Source of the DNA: Natronorubrum halalkaliphilum
GTDB taxonomy: Archaea > Halobacteriota > Halobacteria > Halobacteriales > Natrialbaceae
Reading direction: 5' to 3'
Assembly: GCF_009834785.1 (NCBI RefSeq)
Contig: NZ_WUYX01000021.1
Span: forward strand, 46,811 to 110,810
DNA length: 64,000 nucleotides
Both the position numbers and the translations under genes were made by a program. Below are positions 25,575 through 35,932 of the stretch, piece by piece (the stretch's first letter is position 1; the number at the start of each line of letters is the position of its first letter). Under the pieces are notes generated by a model, which did no database searches, was not told where the DNA came from, and worked only from the letters and a program-made list of their open reading frames with translations.

Positions 25575-26807
25575 CTACCCCGGCCGGGAACGGACGAGGA
25601 GAACCCCGGCGAGGGCGAGTCCGATCAGCGGAAAGACGGCCAGGACGCCGAACAGGACGGGCGTCCCGCCGTACGTGAGGGCGATTCCGGCGACGGACGC
25701 TCCCGCGGCCCCGATCCCGAAGACGCCCAGGTACGTGTAGCCGAAGGAGAGTCCCTGGATGTCCGCCGGGACGTACTCGCCGATGAGCGCCTGATGGATC
25801 GGCACTTCCATGAAGACGAAAAAGCCCAGCGCGGCACAGATACCGATCGTCGCGACCAGTCCGAGGCCGGTGACGAACGGAAACAGCACGGAGACGACCA
25901 GTAGCGCGGCGAACGCCGCGACGATTGCTCGCTCCGGCGACCGACTGTCGCTCAACTTGCCGCCGACGAACTGGCCGGCGGCGCCGAGGAGCAACAGCCC
26001 GGCGTAGGCGTACTGACTCGGTTCGAACGTCTCGCTCGCGACTTCGACCGGTTCGAAGACGGGCAGGCCCGCGAGGACGTCCGGAAGGAACGTAAACAGC
26101 CCGCGGTAGTACATCCCTGCGAGGATCGCGATGCTAAACACGAGGAAGAACCCGCCCACGAACAGCAGCCGCGTCTGGGCGACGAACGCGGACAGTCGAG
26201 CGCCGCCGTCCGTCGTCACGGACTCGGCTTCGGGATCGACGGCCGCTCGCTCGTCGAACTCGAGTCGGGAGGCGGCGACCACGGCGACGGCGGCGGGGAC
26301 GACGAAGAGTCCGGCGACGAGTCGCCAGTCGAAGAACGTGAGCAAGAGCGCCGCGACCAGCGGGCCGACCGCCGTTCCCAGGTTGCCCGCAACGCCGTGG
26401 TACGCGAGGACGGTCCCCTGTCGCTCCGCGCCGCGGGTGATGAGCGACAGTCCCGCGGGGTGGTAAAGACTCGCCGCAGCGCCCCAGATTACGAGCGCGA
26501 GGCCGAGCGTCCAGACGGTCGACGCGAGACCGACGAGTGCGAACCCGCTTCCCATCCCGATCATGGAGAGGACGACGAGACGTTTCGAGCCGTACGCGTC
26601 GGCGAGCGCGCCGCTGGGGAGTGCCCCGACGCCGATGAGCGCGTATCCCACCGCGACCACCGTTCCCAGTACGGCCGGCGAGACGTCGAAGGCGTCGAGC
26701 CAGACCACGACGAACAGCGGAATCGTCAGCTCGTAGAGGTGGAACGTCGCGTGCCCGAACATCGTGAAGTGGGTGATCGTGCGATCGTTCCGATCCATAC
26801 GGTTCAT
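25575..26807 (-). CDS. MFS transporter
   Basis: 410 residues from ATG 26807 (or 26798). Twelve membrane helices are visible, with the MFS loop 2-3 motif GALADAYGSKR and the corresponding GGKLSDSRSPER loop in the second half. The substrate is unknown. It is divergent from malate dehydrogenase, with about 170 bp between the starts. An open frame upstream of ATG 26807 adds a non-conserved hydrophilic stretch and is not used. Confidence 0.88.
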   Translation of the reverse strand: MNRMDRNDRTITHFTMFGHATFHLYELTIPLFVVVWLDAFDVSPAVLGTVVAVGYALIGVGALPSGALADAYGSKRLVVLSMIGMGSGFALVGLASTVWTLGLALVIWGAAASLYHPAGLSLITRGAERQGTVLAYHGVAGNLGTAVGPLVAALLLTFFDWRLVAGLFVVPAAVAVVAASRLEFDERAAVDPEAESVTTDGGARLSAFVAQTRLLFVGGFFLVFSIAILAGMYYRGLFTFLPDVLAGLPVFEPVEVASETFEPSQYAYAGLLLLGAAGQFVGGKLSDSRSPERAIVAAFAALLVVSVLFPFVTGLGLVATIGICAALGFFVFMEVPIHQALIGEYVPADIQGLSFGYTYLGVFGIGAAGASVAGIALTYGGTPVLFGVLAVFPLIGLALAGVLLVRSRPG

Positions 26808-26977
26808 AGGTCGAACCGGCGGGATAGGCGTTGTGAAAGCGTCGAACGGCCGCGACGCACTCTCGAGTACGCGAGATCGCGCCGGTTCGACGATCGACGT
26901 ATTAGCCATCGTCATTGTCAGTCGTTCGTGGCGAATCCGACGGATTTAACGCGTCGGCAGGTGCAGCTTTACGTGGT

Positions 26978-27892
26978 ATGACGAAAGTTAGCGTGGTCGG
27001 CGCGGCCGGGACGGTTGGGGCCGCCGCAGGCTACAACATCGCACTTCGGGACATCGCAGATGAACTCGTGCTCGTCGACATTCCGGACAAGGAAGACGAC
27101 ACGATCGGCCAGGCTGCAGACACGAACCACGGCGCAGCCTACGACTCGAACACGACGATCCGACAGGGCGGCTACGAGGCGACCGAGGGCTCGGACGTCG
27201 TCGTCATCACGGCCGGCATTCCGCGCCAGCCGGGCCAGACCCGCATCGATCTGGCGGGTGACAACGCGCCGATCATGGAGGACATCGGCTCCTCGATCGC
27301 CGAGTACAACGACGACTTCGTCACCGTCACCACGTCGAACCCCGTCGACCTGCTCAACCGCCACCTCTACGAGACTGGCGACCGCGCACGCGAGCAGGTA
27401 GTCGGCTTCGGCGGTCGACTCGACTCCGCCCGCTTCCGATACGTCATCTCCCAGCGCTTCGACGTCCCCGTCCAGAACGTCGATGCGACCATCCTCGGCG
27501 AGCACGGCGACGCCCAGGTTCCCGTGTTCTCCAAGGTGCGAGTCAACGGTCGGGACCCCGAGTTCGACGACGACGAGAAAGAGGAACTCCTCGAAGAGCT
27601 CCAGACCTCGGCGATGAACGTCATCGAGAAGAAGGGTGCGACGGAGTGGGGGCCGGCCACCGGCGTCGGCCACATGGTCGAAGCCATTCTCCGCGACACC
27701 GGCGAGGTCCTCCCCGCAAGCGTCACGCTCGAGGGCGAGTACGGACACGAGGACACCGCGTTCGGCGTCCCCTGTAAGCTCGGCTCCAACGGCGTCGAGG
27801 AGATCGTCGAGTGGGACCTCACCGAGTTCGAGCGCAACCAGCTCGGCGAGGCCGCCGAGAAGCTCTCGGACCAGTACGACGAGATTTCGTAA
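26978..27892 (+). CDS. mdh: malate dehydrogenase
   Basis: 304 residues from ATG 26978. The NAD-binding motif GAAGTVG (8-14) and Asp34 at the end of strand 2 point to NAD(H) preference. The catalytic region has EHGD with His176, and the substrate arginines lie in IPRQPGQTR and the [12 protein letters not shown] block. It is the LDH-like MDH typical of haloarchaea, interconverting malate and oxaloacetate in the TCA cycle. A TATA-like ATTTAAC is about 32 bases upstream. Confidence 0.95.
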   Translation: MTKVSVVGAAGTVGAAAGYNIALRDIADELVLVDIPDKEDDTIGQAADTNHGAAYDSNTTIRQGGYEATEGSDVVVITAGIPRQPGQTRIDLAGDNAPIMEDIGSSIAEYNDDFVTVTTSNPVDLLNRHLYETGDRAREQVVGFGGRLDSARFRYVISQRFDVPVQNVDATILGEHGDAQVPVFSKVRVNGRDPEFDDDEKEELLEELQTSAMNVIEKKGATEWGPATGVGHMVEAILRDTGEVLPASVTLEGEYGHEDTAFGVPCKLGSNGVEEIVEWDLTEFERNQLGEAAEKLSDQYDEIS

Positions 27893-27952
27893 TCGGCGTT
27901 CCACCGACGCCCCGCTTTCGCTTTTATCGAACCTCGATCGACAGCTACGGCG

Positions 27953-29395
27953 CTATCGCCGTCGAACCCGCATCTTCACCGGGCCGGGATCGAGCGACAC
28001 CTTCGGCGTCGGATCGATCGACTCCGTCACTCGCTCGAGGTCGACGCGACGAGCCAGCGTCGCCAGCGAGAGCGTGAGTTCGGTCATCGCGAACCGCATC
28101 CCGATGCAGTGGCGCGATCCGCCGCCGAAGGGGAAGTAGGCGTACTCGGGACGGTCGTCGGGATCGGCGACGACGAATCGGCCGTTCTCGTCGTCCGCCA
28201 GCCACCGATCCGGCCGGAACGCGTCGGGTTCGGACCACCAGCGCTCGTCGCGGTGGATGCCGTACATATTCAGCTGGACCGTCGTTCCCGATCCGATCCG
28301 ATAGCCGGCGAGCGCGGTTTCTTCGTGGGGCTCGCGCTGCAGGAACGGCAGCGGCGGGTAGAGACGCATCGCCTCTCGGCCGACCGCCTCGGTGACCGCC
28401 AGGTCGGGCAGGTCCGCAAACGTCGGATCTCGGTCGCCACAGACCGAATCGACCTCGCGCTCGAGTCGCGATCGGACGTCCTCGGCGTCGGCGGCGGCGA
28501 GCAGCCAGCAGGCGTAGGTCAGCGCGGTCGCCGTCGTCTCGTGGCCGGCCAGCAAGAACAGCTGTAACTGATCGGTGATCTCCTCGGCCGTCGGCCTGGA
28601 GCCGTCAGGGTACTCGCCGGTCGCGAGCACGGAGAGCAAGTCGTCGCCCTCCGCGTCGGACCGGCGACGCTCGGCCACTAGGTCCTCGACGAGGGACGCT
28701 ATGTCGGTCGTCGCACGCCGGTATTCGCGTTTGGCCCGACTCGGAAGCCACGTCGGGAGCACGGCACGGGTGCCGAAGAACTCGTTGTCGCTGTACGCCC
28801 CCATAGCGTCGACCCAGCGTCGCACGCGGTCGGCGCGTCCATCGCCGAACTCCAAGTCGAACAGGGTCCGAGTCAGCGCCCGCAGCGTCAGCGTCGACAT
28901 CGCCTCTCGGACGGCGACCACTTCGCCGTCCGACCAGTTCTCGACCAGACGCACGGTTTCCTCGACCATGTCGTCGGCGTAGGACTCGATTCGCGCCGGC
29001 GTGAAGGCGTTCTGGAGCAGCAGCCGCTGCTGTCGCCAACGTTCACCCTCCGCGAAGAACAGGCCCTCGACGTCGAGGAGTTCGCTGAACTCGTGTTCGA
29101 ACTCGCCCCGCCAGAACTCGTCGTCACGGCCGACGGTTACTTCCTCGACGAGCCCGGGATCCGAGACGACCACGAACTCCCGACCGAAGGCCTCGTACCG
29201 GGCGACGTCGCCGTACTCGCGCATCGAGGCGAGGAACTCGAGCGGGGCGCGAGCGAACGCGAGGGTGCTGTCGACCAGCGGGAGTCCGTGCGGGCCGGGC
29301 GGTGGCGTGACGACCGTCGAACGCGTCGATCCGGCGTCGCTGTTCGCGTCGGTCTTTGGTTCTCGGTCGTCCGCCGTCGCGTGCATCTCGGTCAT
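27953..29395 (-). CDS. cytochrome P450
   Basis: 480 residues from ATG 29395 (or 29386). The I-helix motif AGHETTA is at 283-289, the ExxR motif is in EAMRLYPP, and the heme loop FGGGSRHCIG has the ligand Cys430. The PPGPHGLPLVDS segment near the N-terminus is the usual proline-rich hinge. There is no membrane anchor, so it is a soluble P450. The substrate is unknown; haloarchaeal P450s may act on carotenoids, lipids or xenobiotics. A regulator starts 82 bp away in the opposite direction and a 3-Cys ferredoxin follows it. Confidence 0.93.
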   Translation of the reverse strand: MTEMHATADDREPKTDANSDAGSTRSTVVTPPPGPHGLPLVDSTLAFARAPLEFLASMREYGDVARYEAFGREFVVVSDPGLVEEVTVGRDDEFWRGEFEHEFSELLDVEGLFFAEGERWRQQRLLLQNAFTPARIESYADDMVEETVRLVENWSDGEVVAVREAMSTLTLRALTRTLFDLEFGDGRADRVRRWVDAMGAYSDNEFFGTRAVLPTWLPSRAKREYRRATTDIASLVEDLVAERRRSDAEGDDLLSVLATGEYPDGSRPTAEEITDQLQLFLLAGHETTATALTYACWLLAAADAEDVRSRLEREVDSVCGDRDPTFADLPDLAVTEAVGREAMRLYPPLPFLQREPHEETALAGYRIGSGTTVQLNMYGIHRDERWWSEPDAFRPDRWLADDENGRFVVADPDDRPEYAYFPFGGGSRHCIGMRFAMTELTLSLATLARRVDLERVTESIDPTPKVSLDPGPVKMRVRRR

Positions 29396-29448
29396 ACTCG
29401 TTCGTTCGAGGCGAACGACTGTCGGTGCTCTCCCGAAGCACTGAACTT

Positions 29449-29458
29449 CTTTATATAC
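29449..29458 (+). promoter_or_regulatory. TATA box of the HTH regulator
   Basis: TCTTTATATA is centred about 24 bases before ATG 29477, the spacing of a leaderless transcript. It lies in the 81-bp space shared with the divergent P450 gene. Confidence 0.6.
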
Positions 29459-29476
29459 TGCCGCCGAACGACCGGT

Positions 29477-30130
29477 ATGCAGTCGGCAGACCTTACCCTG
29501 CGACTTCCGCCGTCGATGCAACTGCCGGCGCCCGAGGATCCCCTCGAGGCGTTCCGGCGCGAGGAGGTGCTCTCCTGGGAGGTCGATCCCGACGCCGAAA
29601 CCGTCCGCTTTCTCTCCCTTGTCGTCGGCGATCCCGATGCGCTCGGGAACCTGGCCGAGGACCTCGAGTCAGTGCGGCGGTACGACGTCACGCCCGTCGA
29701 CGGGGACACGTTCTACGGCTACGTCGAGATGGACCTGCGGGCCGCCGACGCCACGCTGCTGGGAACGTTCGACCGTCCCGGGCTGATGATCGTCCCGCCG
29801 ATGGTCTACACCGGACGGGAGAACGTCCACGTCACCGTTCTCGGCGAGCCAGAGGCCATGGCGGGGCTGCTCGAAAAAGCTCCCGACGACGTGGAAATCG
29901 ACGTTCAGCGCGTGAGCGAACACCAGCGACGCTCGGAGACGCTGGCCGGCCGGCTCACGGCCAGACAGTTCGAGGCGCTCGAGGTCGCTCGCGAAATGGG
30001 CTACTACGAGGTGCCACGGAGCGGCGAACTGGCGACCGTAGCCGAGAAACTCGACTGTTCCGAGAGCGCGGCGTCGACGCTGCTGCGGTCGGCGGAGAAA
30101 GAACTGGTCGATGCGGCGTTACGGCGGTAG
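29477..30130 (+). CDS. bacterio-opsin-activator-type HTH regulator (HTH_10)
   Basis: 217 residues. An N-terminal alpha-beta domain of about 150 residues is followed by LTARQFEALEVAREMGYYEVPR and a helix-turn-helix (about 160-212) of the HTH_10 type, found in haloarchaeal Bat-like regulators. It is divergent from the P450 gene with 81 bp between, and upstream of a convergent ferredoxin gene, so it may control one or both. The ligand or signal is unknown. Confidence 0.88.
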   Translation: MQSADLTLRLPPSMQLPAPEDPLEAFRREEVLSWEVDPDAETVRFLSLVVGDPDALGNLAEDLESVRRYDVTPVDGDTFYGYVEMDLRAADATLLGTFDRPGLMIVPPMVYTGRENVHVTVLGEPEAMAGLLEKAPDDVEIDVQRVSEHQRRSETLAGRLTARQFEALEVAREMGYYEVPRSGELATVAEKLDCSESAASTLLRSAEKELVDAALRR

Positions 30131-30135
30131 AACGG

Positions 30136-30381
30136 TCAGGGAATGAGCTGCTCGCCCTCGTCGTCGTAGATAACGATCGCGTCGACGGGACAGGTCCGCG
30201 CGGCGAACTTCGCGTCGAGCTCCGCGTCCTCGGGGATCTCGCGGACGAAAACGCCGTCCTCGACCTCCTCGCTGTCCTCGAGAATCGCCTTCCCCTTCGA
30301 TTTGTCCTTCGTGAAGGCGTCCCACTCGGCGACACACTGGAACATCCCGATGCAGGTGTCCTCGTCGAATTCGACTTGCAT
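30136..30381 (-). CDS. single-cluster ferredoxin, three-cysteine ([3Fe-4S]-type)
   Basis: 81 residues from ATG 30381. Only three cysteines are present: Cys10 and Cys16 in CIGMFQC, and Cys64 in CPVDAI. This CX5C...CP pattern fits a [3Fe-4S] cluster, with Met13 near the place of the fourth ligand. Ferredoxins of this type are common electron donors to bacterial P450s, so the P450 at 27953 is a natural partner (inference). It is convergent with the HTH regulator, five bases away. Confidence 0.88.
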   Translation of the reverse strand: MQVEFDEDTCIGMFQCVAEWDAFTKDKSKGKAILEDSEEVEDGVFVREIPEDAELDAKFAARTCPVDAIVIYDDEGEQLIP

Positions 30382-30495
30382 GGGCTCCGATTGGACCGAT
30401 CGCCGTAAATCGTTAGCGATCGGAGACTGTGTTCGGTGGTACCAGAGACCACATGTCATCGTGATTTTATTATCCGGCGTGTCGTTCCGTTGAGC

Positions 30496-31338
30496 ATGCG
30501 CCAGGAGTCCCCCGACTCGAGGGTACAGTCGGACGACCGCCGGAGACGAGCGCCCGATCCGCTCGGTCGAGCGATGCTCGCCCACCAGCGCGACGAGCCG
30601 GGGCGGCTCACCTACCGCGACGGCGCGGACGTACAAGATGGCTCCGTCGAGAGGTTCTATTTCTCGAGTCCCGACTCGTGGGATCGAGAAACGACCGAGG
30701 TACTCGAGCGCCTCGCCGATCGCGAGCCCATCCTCGACGTGGGCTGTGGCGCTGGCAAACACCTCCTCTGGTGGGCCGAGCGCGACGTCGACGCCGTCGG
30801 AGTCGACGTGAGCCCGTACGCGGTCCTGACGGCTCGCGAGCGGTTCGAGGTCCGCGGGATCCCGGAGCGAAGCGGCGAAGACGCGGAGCGCGGCCTCGAG
30901 AACGTCCTCGTCGGCGATATGGCTGAACTGCCCGTGTCCACGGGTGCGTTCGGCGCAGTCCACGCCGTCGGCACCCAGCTCGGACTCGGCGGCTCGCTGG
31001 CCGGCATTCGCGACCTACTTGCGGAATTCGCCCGCGTGACCGACGACGCGGGAGTCGCCGTCGTCGACAACTACGACCCGACGGGACTGGACGAGGAGTT
31101 CTTCGGCTACCGGTCGGATCCGCGGGACGGAATCGCTCATCGGTGTTTCCACCTCGAGTTCGAGCGCGAGCGATCGGACGGGAGCCGCGAGCGAGCGGTC
31201 GGCCGGACGCTGCACTTTCTGCTGTGCTCGCCCGCTCGCCTTCGGGAGACGACGATCGGAACGCCCTGGCGCATCCGCGACGTGGCTCGAGCCGATGGCA
31301 CGGCCCACTACAGAGCGGTGCTGGAAAAGCAGCGATGA
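30496..31338 (+). CDS. class I SAM-dependent methyltransferase
   Basis: 280 residues from ATG 30496. The SAM-binding motif I is LDVGCGAGKH (about 80-89), followed by an acidic residue in VGVDVSPYAV and a DMAELP motif near residue 145. The N-terminal 40 residues are hydrophilic. Substrate is unknown. The gene is divergent from the ferredoxin gene and precedes the PiT transporter by about 100 bp. Confidence 0.85.
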   Translation: MRQESPDSRVQSDDRRRRAPDPLGRAMLAHQRDEPGRLTYRDGADVQDGSVERFYFSSPDSWDRETTEVLERLADREPILDVGCGAGKHLLWWAERDVDAVGVDVSPYAVLTARERFEVRGIPERSGEDAERGLENVLVGDMAELPVSTGAFGAVHAVGTQLGLGGSLAGIRDLLAEFARVTDDAGVAVVDNYDPTGLDEEFFGYRSDPRDGIAHRCFHLEFERERSDGSRERAVGRTLHFLLCSPARLRETTIGTPWRIRDVARADGTAHYRAVLEKQR

Positions 31339-31434
31339 CGGCGCGACGACGGTCCACACGCTCCCCTGTCGCCGCGGTATCGCGTGAGACTCGAGCGAAC
31401 GCTTTTGCACCCGGTCGTGAAATTACGACGGAGG

Positions 31435-32643
31435 ATGGTCGCACTGTCGTTCGTTGCCCTCGTCGGGGCCGCCATCGTCACCTGTCTGTTCATGGCGTGG
31501 GTGCTCGGGGCGAACAGTAACTCGCCGCCGTTTGCGCCGGCGATCGGTGCAAACGCGATTTCGACGATGCAAGCCGCGTTCGTTATCGGCCTGCTCGCCG
31601 CCGCGGGCGCGCTCATGCAGGGCGGAAGCATCTCCGAAACCGTCGGTGCGGACCTCATCGACGGCGTCACGATCACGCCGCTTGCGGCCACCGCGGGGCT
31701 GCTGACGGCGGCGACGTTCATGGCCATCGGTATCTACACGCGGTATCCGATCCCCGCGGCCTTTGCGACGACTGGCGCGATGGTCGGCGTCGGGCTCTCG
31801 CTCGGCGGTGATCCGGCGATAGCGACCTACCAGCGACTCGGCATCTTCTGGCTGCTCGTTCCGTTCATGTCGGGCGGATTGGCCTACACGACTGCGGTCA
31901 CCTTACGGCGTGACGACATCCCCGAATCGGTCGGCGTCCCGCTGCTCGCGGGGATCGTCGGCGCGATCGTCGCGAACATCCGGCTCGGCGTCATCCCGGA
32001 TCCCGCCGCCGATCAGGGCAGCCTCGCGAGATTCGTTTCCCGACAGTTCGGCGGCGGGCCGACGCTCGCCGCCGGTGTCGACCTCGGAACCGTCCTCGTG
32101 ACGATCGGGGTGGGTGCCCTCGCCTTCTACTGGGTCCGACAGCGCGTTCTCGTCTCCGTCGAGGCCGGGATTCGGTCGTTCCTGCTCGTGCTCGGCGGTA
32201 TCGTCGCCTTCTCCTCCGGCGGCTCGCAGGTCGGACTGGCGACCGGCCCGCTCGAGAACCTCTTCCGGATCGAACTCGGATTGCCGGGAATCGTCCTGCT
32301 CGCGCTGGGTGCCGCCGGCATCCTCGCCGGGGCCTGGATGGGCGCACCGCGGCTGTTGCAGGCGACCTCGCGGGAGTACGCCCAGCTCGGAGTTCGGCGC
32401 TCGATTGCCGCTCTCGTCCCCGGCTTTATCATCGCGCAGTTGGCGATCGCACTCGGCATTCCGATCTCGCTCAACAACATCATCCTCTCGGGGGTGATCG
32501 GCGGCGGCCTGGCGGCCGGCTCGGCCGGCGTTTCCCGTCGGAAGATCGGGTTTACGATCTCGTTCTGGCTGCTCACGCTCGGGAGTTCGGTCGTGGTCGG
32601 CTACGGACTGTATCAGGTCCTCGCGATGGCTATCGGCGGCTGA
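31435..32643 (+). CDS. PiT-family inorganic phosphate transporter
   Basis: 402 residues from ATG 31435; the ATG 17 codons upstream adds a basic, non-conserved stretch. Ten or more membrane helices carry the two PiT signatures: GANSNSPPFAPAIGANAIST near residue 25, and the second half copy with SLNNIILSGVIGGGLAAG near 350. It should take up phosphate with a cation, Na+ or H+. No PhoU-like gene is beside it. Confidence 0.88.
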   Translation: MVALSFVALVGAAIVTCLFMAWVLGANSNSPPFAPAIGANAISTMQAAFVIGLLAAAGALMQGGSISETVGADLIDGVTITPLAATAGLLTAATFMAIGIYTRYPIPAAFATTGAMVGVGLSLGGDPAIATYQRLGIFWLLVPFMSGGLAYTTAVTLRRDDIPESVGVPLLAGIVGAIVANIRLGVIPDPAADQGSLARFVSRQFGGGPTLAAGVDLGTVLVTIGVGALAFYWVRQRVLVSVEAGIRSFLLVLGGIVAFSSGGSQVGLATGPLENLFRIELGLPGIVLLALGAAGILAGAWMGAPRLLQATSREYAQLGVRRSIAALVPGFIIAQLAIALGIPISLNNIILSGVIGGGLAAGSAGVSRRKIGFTISFWLLTLGSSVVVGYGLYQVLAMAIGG

Positions 32644-32713
32644 TCGGGTGCAACGGTCGATTCGGGGTCGAAAGGGTGTCTTCCCCGTCCAATCACCACT
32701 CTCGAGTGCCGGC

Positions 32714-32941
32714 TCACTCCGCGGGCGACAGCAGGTAGCTCCCGCCGATCGCGATAATTCCGACGAAAACACCGAACAACCCGACCGGTGGGGAGACGAG
32801 CGCCAACGCAGCACCGAAGATGAGCGCGCCCGCTCCGAATCGCCACGCGATCGACGTCGGGTTGTAGCCGCAGTGTGGACACTCCTCGGCAGTGCGAGAA
32901 ATCTCCGCGTCGCACCGACTGCAGACGTAAACCGGTTTCAT
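32714..32941 (-). CDS. zinc-ribbon protein with two membrane helices
   Basis: 75 residues. An N-terminal zinc ribbon CSRC...CPHC is followed by two hydrophobic helices (about 33-51 and 54-71). This is a common haloarchaeal type of tiny membrane-bound zinc-finger protein with unknown function. It is the downstream neighbour of a universal stress protein gene on the same strand. Confidence 0.8.
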   Translation of the reverse strand: MKPVYVCSRCDAEISRTAEECPHCGYNPTSIAWRFGAGALIFGAALALVSPPVGLFGVFVGIIAIGGSYLLSPAE

Positions 32942-32989
32942 ACGAGTGGGGGAGTGAGTAGGGCAGCGAGTGACTTGGACCGTCCGATA

Positions 32990-33481
32990 CTACTCGAGGA
33001 CCGTCACCGGACTTGCGGTTCGTTCGACGACCGTCGTGGCGATGCCGCGGCCGAGAAACCGTCGCACGAACCCCGTCGAACTGGTCCCGTGGCCGTGGAT
33101 GACGACGTGATCGACGCCCTCGTTGCTCGCGTACTGTGGGACGATAGCGCCGGGTTTCCCTTCCGCAATCTCGCTCCGCACCCGTTCTCGCTCCTGGCTC
33201 CGGGCATCGAGCGACTCGAGGAGTCGACTCGCCCGATCGCGTGCCTCCTCGGTTCGCTCCTCGCTTCGCTCGAGCACGCCGCCCTCGCTGAGCGGCGCGT
33301 CGAGCGGCGTGACGACGGCGAGCAGGGTGACGTCGGCGTCAGGGAACGTCTCGAGGGCGTAGCCGAGAGCCTCATCCTCTCGCGGGCGGCCGAGCGTGGG
33401 GACGAGGACGTGGTCCGGGTCGGCCCCGAGGTCCGGTTCGGGGTCGGGTTCGGGTTCGGAATCTGAAACGGCGTCGTCCAT
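32990..33481 (-). CDS. universal stress protein (UspA-like)
   Basis: 163 residues from ATG 33481; an in-frame ATG at 33508 gives 172. It is one UspA domain: strand 1 [10 protein letters not shown], a central helical region, [10 protein letters not shown], and the end SPVTVLE. The ATP-binding loop (G-2x-G-9x-G-S/T) is only partly matched by HGHGTSSTG...RGIATTVV. The N-terminus is a Pro-Glu-Asp-rich extension. Role in stress is assumed from the family. Confidence 0.82.
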   Translation of the reverse strand: MDDAVSDSEPEPDPEPDLGADPDHVLVPTLGRPREDEALGYALETFPDADVTLLAVVTPLDAPLSEGGVLERSEERTEEARDRASRLLESLDARSQERERVRSEIAEGKPGAIVPQYASNEGVDHVVIHGHGTSSTGFVRRFLGRGIATTVVERTASPVTVLE

Positions 33482-33586
33482 ACTCCCGGATTCGATCCGG
33501 ATCCCCATCGGTCTATCGCCGACGAACCCGCCGAGTCGAGCGCTCGAGACGATAGTTTAAACCGCAGGACGAGCCAAGCAGGGATA

Positions 33587-35932
33587 ATGAATATCGAGGA
33601 GCTGTCGGGGCTCCCAGCCGGTGCCCGCGAGCACTTCCGCAGCGAGGGCATCGAGGAGCTCTACCCGCCACAGGCCGAGGCCGTCGAGGCCGGCGCGACC
33701 GAGGGCGAAAACCTCGTCGCCGCCGTCCCCACCGCCAGCGGGAAGACCATGATCGCCGCCCTGTCGATGCTGTCGGCGATCCAGCGGGGCGGGAAGGCGC
33801 TCTACATCGTCCCCCTGCGAGCGCTCGCCAGCGAAAAAAAGGCCGAGTTCGAGGCCTACGAAGCGTTCGGCGCGACGGTCGGCGTAACGACGGGCAACTA
33901 CGAGAGTACGGACGAGTGGCTCGCCACGAAGGACATCATCGTCGCCACGAGCGAGAAGGTCGACTCGCTCGTGCGCAACGGCGCGGACTGGCTGTCAGAT
34001 CTCACCTGCGTCGTCAGCGACGAGGTCCACCTCATCGACGACCGGAACCGCGGCCCGACCCTCGAGGTGACCCTCGCCAAACTCCGCAAGCTCAACCCGA
34101 CCATGCAGGTCGTCGCGCTCTCGGCGACGGTCGGAAACGCCGACGAGATCGCCGACTGGCTCGACGCCGCGCTGGTCGATACCGACTGGCGACCGATCGA
34201 CCTGCAGATGGGGGTCCACTACGGCAATGCGTTAAATTTCGACGACGGCTCGACGCGAGAGGTCCCCGTCGAGGGCAGCGAGAAACAGGAGGCCGCTCTG
34301 GTTCGCGATATCTTACAGGAAGGCGGCTCCTCGCTCGTGTTCGTCAACTCTCGCCGGAACGCCGAGGCCGCCGCAAAGCGGCTGGGACAGGTCTCGAGTC
34401 GTGAGTTGACCGACGACGAACGAACGGATTTGGCCGAACTGGCCGACGAGATCCGCGACGACAGCGACACCGAGACGAGCAAGGATCTGGCCGACTGCGT
34501 CGAGCACGGCGCGGCGTTTCACCACGCCGGCCTTTCGAACACTCAGCGGACGCTCGTCGAAGACGCCTTCCGCGACCGGCTGCTGAAGGTCATCTCGGCC
34601 ACGCCGACACTCGCGGCCGGCGTCAACACCCCCGCTCGGCGGGTCATCGTCCGCGACTGGCGGCGCTTCGACCCCAGCGCGGGCGGGATGGCCCCGCTGG
34701 ACGTCCTCGAGATCCACCAGATGATGGGACGAGCCGGTCGGCCGGGGCTCGACCCCTACGGCGAGGCCGTCCTGCTCGCCAAGAGCCACGACGAGAGCGA
34801 GGAGCTGTTCGATCGCTACATCTGGGCCGATCCCGAGGCCGTCCGGTCGAAACTCGCCGCCGAACCCGCCCTGCGGACCCACGTGCTCGCCACCATCGCC
34901 TCCGGCTTCGCCCGCACGCGAGAGGGTCTGCTCGAGTTCCTCGAGGCCACCCTCTACGCGAGCCAGTCGAGCGAGGCGGGCCGGCTCGAGACGGTGACGG
35001 AGACGGTCTTGCAGTACCTCGAGTCGAACGACTTCATCGAACGCTCGGGGGGTGAAGCCGACACCGAACCGGACGACGGCGCGTTCACCTCCGCGGCCGA
35101 CCTCGCAGAGCAGCAGGCTGCAAAGGACGAGCAGCGACTCGAGGCCACCAGCCTGGGCCACACCGTCTCCCGGCTCTACCTCGATCCGATGAGCGCTGCC
35201 GAGATCGTCCACGGACTCGAGAGCGCGGACCGGCGACCGACCGCGCTCGGACTCTACCACCTCGTCTCGCGAACCCCCGACATGTACCAGCTCTACCTCC
35301 GCTCGGGTGAAGACGAGGAGTACGGGGAACTGTTCTACGAGCGCGAAACGGAACTGCTCGGCGACGCGCCCAGCGAGTACGAGGACGACCGGTTCGAGGA
35401 CTGGCTGGCCGCGCTCAAGACCGGCAAACTGCTCGAGGACTGGGCCAGCGAGGACGAGGAAGAGCGGATCACGGACCGGTACAAGATCGGGCCCGGCGAT
35501 CTCCGCGGGAAGACGGACACCGCCGAATGGCTGCTCGGCGCGGCCGAATCGCTGGCCGCCGAGATCGACAGTGAGTGGACCGTCGCCGTCCGCGAGGCCC
35601 GCGCCCGCGTCGAACACGGCGTGGACGAAGAATTACTCGAACTCGTCAGCGTCGGCGGCGTGGGCCGCAAGCGCGCCCGTCGGCTCTACGAGGCCGGCAT
35701 CGAGGAGCCAGCCGACCTCCGAACCGCCGACAAGGGGGTCGTCCTCAGCGTGCTCAAAGGGGAGAAGACGGCCGAAAACATCCTCGAGAACGCCGGCCGG
35801 GAAGATCCCTCGATGGAGGGCATCGAGCCGGCCAGCAACGGAGCCGGAACGACGACGGCCGTCTCGAGTGACAGCGAGACGGAAGCGATGGACGGGAACG
35901 ACGACAGCCAGGCGAGCCTGGGTGACTTCTGA
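33587..35932 (+). CDS. hel308: ATP-dependent DNA helicase Hel308
   Basis: 781 residues. The SF2 helicase has Walker A PTASGKT (48-54), DEVH (145-148), and [12 protein letters not shown] as motif VI. Winged-helix and ratchet domains follow, then a C-terminal helix-hairpin-helix ([18 protein letters not shown]). Hel308 unwinds lagging-strand-type fork structures 3' to 5' and acts in replication restart. Its stop overlaps the start of cgi121 (ATGA at 35932), an arrangement I recognise from other archaea. Confidence 0.95.
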   Translation: MNIEELSGLPAGAREHFRSEGIEELYPPQAEAVEAGATEGENLVAAVPTASGKTMIAALSMLSAIQRGGKALYIVPLRALASEKKAEFEAYEAFGATVGVTTGNYESTDEWLATKDIIVATSEKVDSLVRNGADWLSDLTCVVSDEVHLIDDRNRGPTLEVTLAKLRKLNPTMQVVALSATVGNADEIADWLDAALVDTDWRPIDLQMGVHYGNALNFDDGSTREVPVEGSEKQEAALVRDILQEGGSSLVFVNSRRNAEAAAKRLGQVSSRELTDDERTDLAELADEIRDDSDTETSKDLADCVEHGAAFHHAGLSNTQRTLVEDAFRDRLLKVISATPTLAAGVNTPARRVIVRDWRRFDPSAGGMAPLDVLEIHQMMGRAGRPGLDPYGEAVLLAKSHDESEELFDRYIWADPEAVRSKLAAEPALRTHVLATIASGFARTREGLLEFLEATLYASQSSEAGRLETVTETVLQYLESNDFIERSGGEADTEPDDGAFTSAADLAEQQAAKDEQRLEATSLGHTVSRLYLDPMSAAEIVHGLESADRRPTALGLYHLVSRTPDMYQLYLRSGEDEEYGELFYERETELLGDAPSEYEDDRFEDWLAALKTGKLLEDWASEDEEERITDRYKIGPGDLRGKTDTAEWLLGAAESLAAEIDSEWTVAVREARARVEHGVDEELLELVSVGGVGRKRARRLYEAGIEEPADLRTADKGVVLSVLKGEKTAENILENAGREDPSMEGIEPASNGAGTTTAVSSDSETEAMDGNDDSQASLGDF

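Noticed and set aside
29093..29476. N-terminal extension of the HTH regulator to 29093
   Set aside because: It overlaps the divergent P450 coding region, and a TATA box supports ATG 29477.
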